From Stomoxys calcitrans (taxonomy: Eukaryota; Arthropoda; Insecta; Diptera; Muscidae), in the NCBI RefSeq assembly GCF_963082655.1, contig NC_081553.1, positions 65,148,892 through 65,212,891 of the forward strand: a stretch of 64,000 bases of DNA. The letters run 5' to 3'. Position 1 is the stretch's first letter; every line of letters starts with the position of its first letter. Positions 18,794-28,271 of this stretch are shown piece after piece. The translations under genes were made by a program, and so were the position numbers. Below the pieces are notes generated by a model. It saw only the letters and a program-made list of their open reading frames with translations. It was not told the origin of the DNA and did no database searches.

Positions 18794-20783
18794 AAAGTAT
18801 ATATATTCTTGATCAGCATAAAAATCTAAGACGATCTAGCCATGTCCGTCTGTCTGTCTGTTGAAATCAAGCTACAGTCTTTAAAAATAATGATATTGAG
18901 CTGAAATTTTGCACAGATAGCCCCCATATAGACCGATCCGCCGATTAAGGGTCTCAGGCTCAAAAAACCACATTTATTATCCGATTTTGCTGAAATTTGG
19001 GACAGTGAGTTGTGTTAAGCCCTTCGACATATTTGGCTCAGATCGGTCAAGGTTTGGATATAGCTGCCATATAGACCGATCCTCCGATTTAGGGTCTTAG
19101 ACCCATAAAAGCCACATTTATTATCCGATTTTACTGAAATTTGGGACATGGAGTTGTCTTAGGCCCTTCGACATCTTTCTTTAATTTGGCCATGATCGGT
19201 TCAGATTTGGATATAGCTGCCATATAGACCAATCTCTCAATTTAAGGTTTTGGGTCCATAAAAGGCAAATTTTTTGTTCGATGTCGCCGAAATTTGGGAC
19301 AGTGAGTTAAATTAAGCCCCTCGACATACTTCTTCAATGTGGCACAGATCAGTTCAGATTTGGATATAGCTGCCATATATACCGATCTCTCAATTTAAGG
19401 TTTTGGGTCCATAAAAGGCAAATTTATTGTCCGATGTCGCCGAAATTTGGGGCAGTGAGTTAAATTAAGCCCCTCGACATACTTCTTCAATGTGGCACAG
19501 ATCAGTTCAGATTTGGATATATAGGGTGATTTTTTCATTCATTCATTCATTCACCGTTCATTCATTCACCGTTCAGCGATGAGGCTCATTTCTGGTTGAA
19601 TGGCTACGTAAATAAGCAAAATTGCCGCATTTGGAGTGAAGAGCAACCAGAAGCCGTTCAAGAACTGCCCATGCATCCCGAAAAATGCACTGTTTGGTGT
19701 GGTTTGTACGCTGGTGGAATCATTGGACCGTATTTTTTCAAAGATGCTGTTGGACGCAACGTTACGGTGAATGAACACATTTCGAACCGAACACTGATTT
19801 TGGTAATAAAATTCAATGATTTGCAAGCGTTGCTCGTTAGTAAGTCTATTCATGATGAAATGTCAAAGCATACTGAGCATCTTTCTCTTTGACACCATGT
19901 CTGAAATCCCACGTGATCTGTCAAATACTAATGCATGAAAATCCTAACCTCAAAAAATCACCCTTTAGCTGCCATATAGACCGATCTCTCATTTTAAAGT
20001 TTTGGGCCCATAAAAGGCAAATTTATTATCCGATTTTGCTGAAATTTGGAACAGTGAGTTGTGTTAGGTCCTTCGTAATATTTCTTCGATTTGGCTCAGA
20101 TCGGCTCAGATTTGGATATAGCTGCCATATTGACCGATCTCTCGAATTAAGGTTTTGGGCCTATAAAAGGCGCATTTATTGTCCGATGTCGCCGAAATAT
20201 GGGGTAGTGAGTTATGTGAAGCCCCTCGACATATTTCTGCAATATGGCACAGATCGGTCCAGATTTGGATATAGATGCCACATAGACCGATCTCTCGATT
20301 TACGGTTTTGGGCTATTAAAAGGCACATTTACTGTCCGATTTCACCGAAATTTGGGACAATGAGTTGTGTTAGGCTCTTCGACATTTTTCTGAAACTTTG
20401 TCCAAATCGGTCCAGATTTGGATATAGCTGCCATGTAGACCGTTTCTCTTGGAGCCATAAAAGGCGCATTTATAATCCAATTTCACTTAAATTTGACACA
20501 TTGACTTATGTTAGGCTTTTCGACATCCATGTTGTATATGGTTCAGATCGGTTTATTTTTAGATATAGCTACTAAAAAGGCCAATATTTTGTTATACACA
20601 ATTGAACAATGACTTGTTCTTATTAGCATTTGGTCCAAATCGGAACATATTTCGATATAGCTGCTATGGGACATAAAGTATACATTTTTTACCGGATTTT
20701 GAGGAAATGTGGTTTACATATATACCCTAGGTCGTGGGTATCCAAAGCTGGGCTCGGCCGAACTTAACGCCTGTTTACTTGCT
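18794..20783 (-). repeat. Type B mini-me-like element, long copy with insertion
   Basis: The core GATCTAGCCATG-like block and GTCCGTCTGTCTGTCTG lie near 18840. About nine units of type B follow (CATATAGACCGATC, GAAATTTGGGACAGTGAGTT). It ends with TACCCTAGGTCGTGGGTAT, a GGCTCGGCCGAAC hairpin remnant and TTTACTTGC. A Tc-like element interrupts it at about 19523-19967. Confidence 0.85.
19523..19967 (+). mobile_element. Rearranged Tc-like element, copy 1 (left terminal repeat lost)
   Basis: It is inserted in a type B unit exactly at GGATATA/GCTGCC with a TA target duplication. The left end TAGGGTGATTTTTT runs into (ATTC)n. The transposase catalytic segment FSDEAHFWLNGYVNKQNC and later MHPEKCTVWCGLYAGGIIG read on the plus strand. 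The sequence then joins the antisense of the transposase start and a full right terminal repeat ending ATCACCCTT. It cannot encode transposase. Confidence 0.85.
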
Positions 20784-20822
20784 TTTAGTTTCTAATGGAT
20801 TGTGAAAAAAAATTCCCATGTA

Positions 20823-21038
20823 TTGGGTTGCCCAAAAAGTAATTGCGGATTTTTTAAAAGAAAGTAAATGCCTTTTTAATAAAACTTAGAATGAACTTTA
20901 ATCATATATACTTTTTTTACACTTTTTTTCTAAAGCAAGCTAAAAGTAACAGCTGATAACTGACAGAAGAAAAAATGCAATTACAGAGTCACAAGCTGTG
21001 AAAAAATTTGTCAACGCCGACTATATGAAAAATCCGCA
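20823..21038 (-). mobile_element. Mariner-type MITE, copy 1 (right end truncated)
   Basis: Starts TTGGGTTGCCCAAAAAG after TA (20821-20822). It continues through the common body ('taaaagtaacagctgataactg' in pieces) to AAAAATCCGC, then stops where the Tc-like element begins. About 215 of 240 bp remain. Confidence 0.88.
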
Positions 21039-21042
21039 TATA

Positions 21043-21649
21043 AAGGGTGATTTTTTTGAGGTTAGGATTTTCATGCATTAGTATTTGACAGATCACGTGG
21101 GATTTCAGACATGGTGTCAAAGAGAAAGATGCTCAGTATGCTTTGACATTTTATCATGAATAGACTTACTAACGAGCAACGCTTGCAAATCATTGAATTT
21201 TATTATCAAAATCAGTGTTCGGTTCGAAATGTGTTCATTCACCGTAACGTTGCGTCCAACAGCATCTTTGAAAAAATACGGTCCAATGATTCCACCAGCG
21301 TACAAACCACACCAAACAGTGCATTTTTCGGGATGCATGGGCAGTTCTTGAACGGCTTCTGGTTGCTCTTCACTCCAAATGCGGCAATTTTGCTTATTTA
21401 CGTAGCCATTCAACCAGAAATGAGCCTCATCGCTGAACAAAATTTGTCAAAATTTGAACACATTTCGAACCGAACACTGATTTTGGTAATAAAATTCAAT
21501 GATTTGCAAGCGTTGCTCGTTAGTAAGTCTATTCATGATGAAATGTCAAAGCATACTGAGCATCTTTCTCTTTGACACCATGTCTGAAATCCCACGTGAT
21601 CTGTCAAATACTAATGCATGAAAATCCTAACCTCAAAAAAATCACCCTT
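21043..21649. mobile_element. Rearranged Tc-like element, copy 2 (complete, 607 bp)
   Basis: TA on both sides (21041-21042 and 21650-21651). The termini AAGGGTGATTTTTTTGAGG and its inverse extend into inverted repeats of about 190 bp. Each inverted repeat contains the transposase start MNRLTNEQRLQIIEFYYQNQ. Between them lies the DDE segment (FSDEAHFWLNGYV and WCGLYAGGIIGPYFFKD) in reverse orientation to the left transposase start. The middle of the gene, including the helix-turn-helix region beyond residue 26 and the C-terminal Asp, is missing. Non-autonomous. Confidence 0.9.
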
Positions 21650-21655
21650 TATATT

Positions 21656-21748
21656 TTCAAGGCCAACTCACGAGTGGCCGCCCCTCCCCCAAAACACCCC
21701 CCAAGCCATGTCATGTCATGTTTGCCGACAGTGGATATATAGGGCTCA
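21656..21748. repeat. Type C unit fragment
   Basis: One partial unit ('cccccaaaacaccccccaagc') with a short TCATG repeat. It separates the Tc-like element from the peptide gene's 3' end. Confidence 0.45.
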
Positions 21749-21749
21749 T

Positions 21750-21765
21750 TTTATTTTATTTTATT
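21750..21765 (-). terminator. Overlapping polyadenylation signals of the cecropin-like gene
   Basis: The minus strand reads AATAAAATAAAATAAAAT, giving three overlapping AATAAA signals 30-45 nt after the TAG stop. Confidence 0.6.
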
Positions 21766-21793
21766 TTTTCAAACTAATATTATAAGCCATTGG

Positions 21794-22058
21794 CTAGGAC
21801 TTGGACAATTTATCTTTCAATGATTGTATAAGTTGCTGAATGCCTCCAAGTTGCTCCTTTAGCTTGGGTCCCAATTGCTTCTATTGGAGTAAAGAAAAAT
21901 AATTTTTTTTACATATAGCATAACCACAAAATGTATTTTACATCATTGCTACATACCAATTTATCGCCAATCTTATCCAATGACCCTGTGGCATGACTAT
22001 GGTCAATAACCACAATCATTATCAATGAAATGATAATGAATACTAATGTTAAGTTCAT
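21794..22058 (-). CDS. Cecropin-like secreted peptide, 62 aa, two exons
   Basis: Seen: exon 1 at 22058-21957 (34 codons) and exon 2 at 21880-21794 (28 codons plus TAG). A 70-nt phase-0 intron (GTATGT...TCCAATAG) lies between them. Exon 1 encodes the signal sequence MNLTLVFIIISLIMIVVIDH, then SHAT and GSLDKIGDKL. Exon 2 begins KQLGPKLKEQLGG and ends KDKLSKS. The mature peptide of about 38 residues has no cysteine and a net charge near +4, and it fits an amphipathic helix. Its start matches the fly cecropin pattern GWLKKIGKKIERVG at G, L, K, I, G, K, a hydrophobic residue and G. Cecropin precursors are about 63 aa and their genes have one small intron (family knowledge). Missing here are the N-terminal Trp, the alanine-rich second helix and the C-terminal amidation Gly. 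Inference: a diverged antimicrobial peptide. It could be an unrelated amphipathic secreted peptide. Confidence 0.7.
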
Positions 22059-22077
22059 CTTAGAGCGAGCATAAAAT

Positions 22078-22325
22078 AAAACAAACCTCTAATATGAATA
22101 TCAAATGGAAAATGGCTAAAGAATGCAACTTTAGTGCTTATTTTATACAGTTTCAATGAATGAAAATTAAAAGCCATAAAGAAACAAACCTCAATGACCA
22201 ACATATGACCTCAATGAGGAGGAATATCAAATGTAAAGTAGCAAAGTATTAAATTTTAGTACTAATTTTATAGTACGGAATGAATGAGAATTGCTGGTCA
22301 TAAAGAATCAAACCTCAATGAAATC
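22078..22325 (-). repeat. Tandemly duplicated promoter segment
   Basis: Two diverged copies of about 110-130 bp (about 22078-22190 and 22190-22325). Shared marks are 'acaaacctc', 'atatcaaatg', 'ttttagt', 'attttata', 'aatgaatga' and 'cataaag'. Each copy carries a TATA-like box; the second reads CTATAAAAT. The outer copy has no exon in front of it. Confidence 0.6.
22139..22147 (-). promoter_or_regulatory. TATA box of the cecropin-like gene
   Basis: TATAAAATA on the minus strand lies 81-89 nt before ATG 22058. That would place the start of transcription near 22115 and give a leader of about 55 nt. Confidence 0.5.
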
Positions 22326-22480
22326 GTTAGAGTGCTTTTGAATTTCTGCTGCAGAGGAAAGTTTTGAAGTTTATTTTGAAGTATTAAAAATATGGCTTTT
22401 TTTTATCTAACACAATAGTATAGCTTATAACTCTTCGAAGTTGATTTATACCACATGGATACCCACTACTGATATTATGT

Positions 22481-22819
22481 TCAAGCTTCCTCTGTTTCTT
22501 CAGTGTAGGGAACTACATGCATGTCAACATCTTCTGGAGTTTTTTTCTGGGGTTTCTTCGGGAGTTTCGTCAGTTTAAAACTGTTTTTAGTTTCTCCTGG
22601 AGTTCCTTCAGTATCTTCACATGTTTCCTTCACTTACATAGATTGAGTCTCTTCACATTCGAGAGCTTGAGATTCTTCAGGTACTTCAGATTGTTCAGTC
22701 TGAGTGCCGCTTGCTTCACCAACATTCTGATCAATAGGTTCATTTATAGTTGGCTGCACTTTATTGATGACAACATAAACAGCAGCGTCATTAGTCTTCT
22801 TTAATCCTTTAATCTGTGA
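22481..22819 (-). pseudogene. Acidic coding-like exon next to the cecropin-like gene
   Basis: The minus strand from an acceptor-like ATATCACAG reads INKVQPTINEPIDQ, then Glu-rich EQSEVPEESQALECEETQSM. It stops at TAA (22634-22636) but stays open in the same frame afterwards (VKETCEDTEGTPGETK to YTEETEEA, stop at 22481). The TAA lies inside a perfect donor, GTAAGT (22637-22632), so it may be an exon end rather than a lesion. No family recognised. Upstream exons, if any, were lost at the type C repeat beginning near 22843. Confidence 0.4.
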
Positions 22820-22842
22820 TATTTGTTTATAAGAAACTATTA

Positions 22843-24226
22843 TACCCTCCACTATAGGATGGGGGTATACTAATTTCGACATTCCGTTTGTAACACCATG
22901 AAATATTCGCTATGATATTTTAGGTAGATTTAGTCATGTCCGTCCGACCATTCGGACGCGTAAAAAGGCCTCTGGGGTTACCTAAATATATGGTCGCAAA
23001 TTTGGATATCACATTCGTACTCTGCTCCCAAATACCTTTATTTGAGCTCCATATTTCGATGGTCAGTGAATAGTTGCTGTTTGTGGGGTGTTTTGGGAAA
23101 GGGGTATTTCTACAGCAAATTGGTCCCGAAAGTGGGTATCAATTTCGTGGTCTACTCCCCAAATCCATTCATTTGACATGGTTGGTAAATATGTACGATT
23201 AAGGGGAGTTTTGGGGAGCGGGTGGTAACCCAAACACTTATTCATGAAAATATATCAGCATCGTGCTCTACTCTAAAATATACTTTATTTGATCCGCATA
23301 TTGCCATTGGTCTCAAAATTGGGTATTTGTTTTCTTTTGGCATAAATTTGTTTTCCTGTTGTAAAAGTCAGCAAATATGTCCGGTTTGAGGGTTGTTATG
23401 GGGGATGAGGCAGTCACTCAGTGACTTTGCCCTGAAAATATATTGGGTTGCCCAAAAAGTAATTGCGGATTTTTCATATAGTCGGCGTTGACAATTTTTT
23501 TTACAGCTTGTGACTCTGTAATTGTATTCTTTCTTCTGTCAGTTATCAGCTGTTACTTTTAGCTTGCTTTAGAAAAAAAGTGTAAAAAAAGTATATTTGA
23601 TTAAAGTTCATTCTAAGTTTTATTAAAAATGCATTAACTTTCTTTTAAAAAATCCGCAATTACTTTTTGGGCAACCCAATATATCAGATTCGTGTTCCAC
23701 TCTAAAATACCGCTTATTTGAGCCACATATTGCAATGGTCAGCAAATACGCCCTTTTTGGGTGGTGTTATTAGCGTCATGGACACTTTTCTCGATTATTG
23801 ATATCAGATTCCTTCCATGAAGACCTTCCATTTGAGCCCCATATTGCTATGGTCGTAAATTTTTCCTCTTGGGCGGCCGCACCAAACATTTGGTCCCACA
23901 TTTGAGTATCGCATTCGTATTCTACACTCAAATACCTTTTATTTGAGCCCCATATTGACATGGTCAGTAAATAAGTCCTGTTTGGTGGGTGTTTTGGGGA
24001 AGGGGTGAACCCCAGAAACTTGGTCCCACATTTGGATGTCAAATTCGTATTCTACTCGCAAATACCTTTCATTTGAGTTCCATATTGCCATGGTCGGTAA
24101 ATATGACCGATTGAGGAGTGTTTGGGGGTTGGGGTGGTCCCCTAAACGTTTAGTCCGAAAATTGGATAGCAGATATGTTTTCTAATCTTAAATAACTTTC
24201 ATTTAAGTCTCATATTGTTGTGATTG
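22843..24226 (+). repeat. Type C mini-me-like element with tandem units
   Basis: Starts TATACCCTCCACTATAGGAT with the shared 'cattccgtttgtaacacc' and 'tagtcatgtccgtccg' blocks. About eight units of roughly 130 bp follow ('gagccccatattgccatgg', 'tcgtattctact'). A MITE is inserted at 23443. No opposite end module was found; the array runs to a SINE at 24226. Confidence 0.8.
23443..23679 (+). mobile_element. Mariner-type MITE, copy 2 (complete, 237 bp)
   Basis: Inverted termini TTGGGTTGCCCAAAAAG extend to ATTGCGGATTTTT. TA is duplicated at 23441-23442 and 23680-23681. It is inserted in a type C unit and has no ORF. Confidence 0.93.
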
Positions 24227-24488
24227 GAGGCCACCGTAGCGCAGAGGTTAGCATGTCCGCCTATGACGCTGAACGCCTGGGTTCGAATACTGGCCAGACC
24301 ATCAGAAAAAATTTTCAGCGGTGGTTTTCCCCTCCTAATTCTGGCAACATTTGTGAGGTACCATGCCATGTAAAACTTCTCTCCAAAGAAATGTCGCACT
24401 GCGGCATGCCGATCGGACTCGGCTATAAAAAGGAGGCCCCTTATCAATGATATGTGAGAATTTGCCCCTATTCCTTAGTGGAATGCTG
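24226..24488 (+). mobile_element. tRNA-derived SINE, copy 1
   Basis: The head GCCACCGTAGCGCAGAGG and TTAGCATG is an A box, and GGTTCGAATACTGGC is a B box of RNA polymerase III. The body contains ATTTTCAGCGGTGG and GACTCGGCTATAAAAAGGAG. The tail ends near CTTAGTGGAATG. It copies itself through LINE machinery in trans (family knowledge). Confidence 0.88.
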
Positions 24489-26035
24489 CTTCTTAGCTTT
24501 ACTACTTCATTTTTATTCTATTTTTGTTTTATTTTTATTTTTCAATATTCAAATGCAAATGTCAACGACATTTGCGCCAAGGATTCGCGGTAATAAAAGT
24601 GTATTTTCAGCATTTTCTCTGTTTAAAAACGTGTGGAAATGCTTTGCATATTTCCCAGCAACCACAACAACGAATTCTTCAAATTCGCACAAAACCTTTG
24701 ACTACATGAGAATTTCTAACATATCCGATGTTTCACAAAAACACAACACCAGCACATTGCACAAGGATTATCTACTAGAAATGTAAATAAAGAAAATAAA
24801 TCTCCTAATACTATCATCCGTTCAAGCCTTAAAAGGGCAAAAAGTATATTCATTTAAAATTCAAATTTATTCCCTAACATCACACGAAAAATAATAGAAA
24901 AACTCCAAAGGTTGGCGGGGCAAAAAATGTTGCACATCAGTTCTCAATCGCAGGTTGGGACATGAAATGGCAACAATCGATTCCATCGATATTCAATGGA
25001 AATTCGCAAATAGGTATAATGTATTTTATAGATTTAGTGAGTCCCATCGTCAATACGCCTCGCTGCTGCATTCGATTTTAGATTCAATGACATGTAGAGC
25101 TTTGGTGGAGTAGATAGAGTTGCCGTAGGAAATGTGAAAATTGGATTTTCTTAGAAAATTCTTGTAACTAAAAAATAAAATAAATAAAAATGTGATCAGC
25201 CGAGCCGAGAACATTGGAATTCCACCATAATGGATTCTGCAAAAAATCTTCACAAATGACTGCAGGTGAAGGCATATGAGTATTTAATGTACGAAATTTT
25301 TGAAAAAATTTAATTTTCTAGATGCCGTAGAAAATTACGCCTGATTCCGTTGTCCGATTTTAGCGTAATTTCATATATTTTCTTGATTTTTCGAATATCT
25401 TTCGGCTCGACTGGTTAGTGGATCGAGATTTCTGTTACGCCATGTAACTTCATCAGCACTTTTGTGAAATTGATTAAGGTGCTCTACATACCCAACGACT
25501 ATTGAGTACAGTGTAGAGTACGACTTTGTTTCGAAACAGGGTTCAATAAGTCCTCTAACTCTCCCTAGCGCAGCAAGAGAGAAGAAAGCCTTACTCGCCA
25601 CTATTCCGATACAAACTTATCTTCAATGCTAAGAACAACAAACACATCAACATTGCCAAACTCAAAATCCTGCACTACACCATACTTATTCAAGGGGTTA
25701 TGTATGAAAAATTTTAATGCAAATCGACTACTCAAATTGCATGTTTAGCAAAATTACAAACCGCCTAAGGTCGCGTTTCACGGTGAAGTACCCATGCTTT
25801 TCACGATTTCATCAAAGTACTGAAGCTATAAAACTAAGAGATCCGCAAGCAGTATAAAATTCAACTCTGACTTTATGACCAAATGTCACCGCCAAAGGGT
25901 CAGTTCCTACAACCAAAAGCGACGACAATTAAAAAAAAAATAAATAAATAAATAAAAATTGAAGCATCTTTCCAATTTCACAGTTAGAGGAAATTTTTGA
26001 CAATTTTCGATTTTGAAAATATGTGGGGTGGGCCC
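24489..26035. other. 1.5-kb stretch without a confident gene
   Basis: AT-rich, largely single-copy in this window. An ORF at 24549-24786 follows the SINE and ends just before AATAAA signals, but its start lies next to SINE sequence. A minus-strand frame near 25210-25080 begins after an acceptor-like TTTATTTTATTTTTTAG but shows no known domain. Neither is strong enough to call. Confidence 0.4.
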
Positions 26036-26049
26036 CCCCCAATAAATAA

Positions 26050-26336
26050 AATCCTGGCTACGTCCCTGATGGGAGCTATATGCAAATCTGAACCGATATA
26101 ACTCATTCGCAATCTCCAACGACATACATCAATAAAAAGTCTCAGTGCTAAATTTCAAGCGGATATCTATATTCGTTCGACAGCTACCGTGATTTCGACA
26201 CACGGGGGGACGGACAGACATGGCTAGATCGACTTAAATGTCAAGACGTTCCAGAATATATACACTTTATGGAATCGCGGTGTTACAAACGGAATGACTA
26301 AATTAGTATACCCTCATCCTAAGGTGGTGCGTATAA
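26050..26336 (+). repeat. Type A mini-me 3' end
   Basis: Half a unit, then GGACGGACAGACATGGC, TAGATCGACTTAAATGTC, a TA-rich stretch, 'acaaacggaatgacta' and the terminal GTATAAAAAC. Confidence 0.8.
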
Positions 26337-26372
26337 AAACTCTCAGAATCTGATTTTTAGAAAAAAATTTTA

Positions 26373-26505
26373 ATTTTTTTATACCCACCACCATAGAATA
26401 GGGGGTATATTCATTTAGTCATTGCGTTGGCAACACATTGAGAAACTCATTTTCGATCATACAAAGTATATATATATATATCGGATCGTCGTAAAATTCT
26501 TAGGG
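26373..26505 (-). repeat. Mini-me end module, minus orientation
   Basis: TTTTTTATACCCACCACC, then 'gtatattcatttagtcat' and (TA)6-7 followed by CGGATCGTCGTAAAATTC. It stops at the 3' end of the next LINE, so it was either truncated or hit by it. Confidence 0.7.
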
Positions 26506-26507
26506 GG

Positions 26508-28260
26508 AGGGTGCAGATATTAATCCGCCCCATGCCACTATGGACATACTCCTAACCCAGTAATCGGATTGTTGTTCGCTCTAAAAACTATAAAGTAACC
26601 TCTAAAAAGAAAATTTTAAGTTAGGAATTCCGTGCGACTTACAACATCCTTAATTGTTTTCAATACCACTCCCCTAAGTTGGTTCATATCTGATAATGTG
26701 TCTCCACCTAAGTACCGGTATCTGTTGGACGCAAAAGCCGGGTAATGACAAAGGATATGCTCCAACGTCTGATCATCTTTCCCGCATGCCCATCACATTT
26801 TATCACTTGCCCCACCGATTTTACATAAGTGAGCTCGTAGTCCTATGCGTTCCGTTATGATACCAATAGATATACTGACATCCTTATTGCTTGCTTTCAG
26901 TAATAGCCTCGTCTTCTCACGATCTGGATCCCCCCATAGGATTTTCGCCGTCCTACCGACCGTTTCGATGTTCCACAATGTTGCATGCGCATTCGTCGCC
27001 CACTCCCTTAATATGGACTGCGTCGACCCGAAAGGCTTCGGGTTAACCAAGTTCATTGTCGTGAGTCCTCTGGCCTTCAGCGCCAAATCGTCTGCCCTTT
27101 CATTTCCCCTTACTCCATTATGGCCCGGCACCCAAACGATGCTGATTTTCCCCTCCTCAGCGAAGGCGTTAATCTTCTTCTTACACTGCAAGACTGTTTG
27201 TGACCTTGCCGTCCTGATTGTTATTGCCCTTACGACAATTTTACTGTCGGTAAAGATGTTCACAATCGACGTCGTCGCGTTAGCACCACACCACTTCAAG
27301 CATTCCATGATCGCCCGGATCTCCGCCTGCAGGACCGTATAATGGTCGGGCAGTCTAAAACAGATTTCAGTTCCTGGGTTTTCAATGTAAACCCCCAGGC
27401 GCACTCTGTACTCTGGCTTTGATCCATCCTTGTAACATGATCTTCCAGATGGCAATACTAGGGTTCCGTCAATCCAAGACTGTGCCGATGGCAGCAGTGC
27501 GTCACACTCAACTGCAAGGTTCATCTCAGGTATCCGATCGGAAATCTATCCACTTCCTTCCAGGTTTCCTATAGTCGCCTCGGTTATACCGCGATGGTAT
27601 GAGCCGGTCCCATCCTCAATCTATTCCCCCATCGCCTTAAGTCTCATAGCCGTAGTGGCTGCCTCACACTTAATCTGTATGTCAATGGGTCGGATATCTA
27701 GAATAGTCTCCAGTGCCCTAGTGGGCGTGGTCCTCATCGTTCCACCTACGCCAAGACTGAACCTGTTGTATGGCCTTTATGTTGCACTTTTTCTCAATAG
27801 CAGTCCACCAAACTATTGAGGCGTAAGTAAGTATTGGTCTAATCACGCTCCTATAGAGCCACTGGACTATTCTAGGATTCAGGCCCCATTTCGAGCCTAA
27901 GGCTCTACGGTCTACATAGTGCCCAACATTTGTGAGCCTTCACTTCCAATTCAGCTTCCTGTCCAAGATCACACCTAAGTATTTAACCTTGTCAGATATC
28001 GAAATCGTCTTTTTGAGGAAATATGTTGCGTTAAATTGGCTCACCTTCGTCTTCCTCGTGAACAGGCATATTTCAGTCTTCTCTGGGTTAACATTGAGAC
28101 CTCTGGGTCTAGCCCAGTCATATGCCATATGCAAGACCCTTTAGGCTCTTCTGCATAGCTCGATCGGATCCTTACCTCTCAGAAGTATTATAACATCGTC
28201 TGCCTAGCAGACGGGTTCAAATCCCTCCTCAGTCAGCATCCGACAAAATAAATATCCATA
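26508..28260 (-). mobile_element. LOA/I-type LINE, RNase H part (family C, copy 1)
   Basis: Minus strand. GLNVNPEKTEICLFTRKTKV and KYLGVILDRKLNW at about 28130-27940 are the RT thumb. The RNase H domain at 27524-26793 carries CYKDGSK (first Asp), QAEIRA (Glu), FTDSK (Asp) and WVPGHNGVRGNERADDLA. HLCKIGGA closes the coding part. A 3' end near GAGGGTGCAGATATTAATCC is shared with 34077 and 58590. Stops between the pieces show decay, but the RNase H ORF is 243 codons long. Confidence 0.9.
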
Positions 28261-28271
28261 AAATACACATT

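Noticed and set aside
24229..24300. Functional tRNA gene
   Set aside because: A and B boxes are present, but the cloverleaf stems are not complete and the same head occurs in at least five places attached to a common non-tRNA body, so it is a SINE.
24549..24786. ORF after the SINE, ending just before AATAAA signals
   Set aside because: It starts beside SINE sequence, has low-complexity Phe/Ser/Thr composition and no domain or splice support. Kept only as a note in the stretch entry.
25080..25210. Minus-strand frame after an acceptor-like T-rich tract (YKNFLRKSNFHISYGNSIYS)
   Set aside because: The acceptor is good, but no partner exon, known motif or polyadenylation signal was found.
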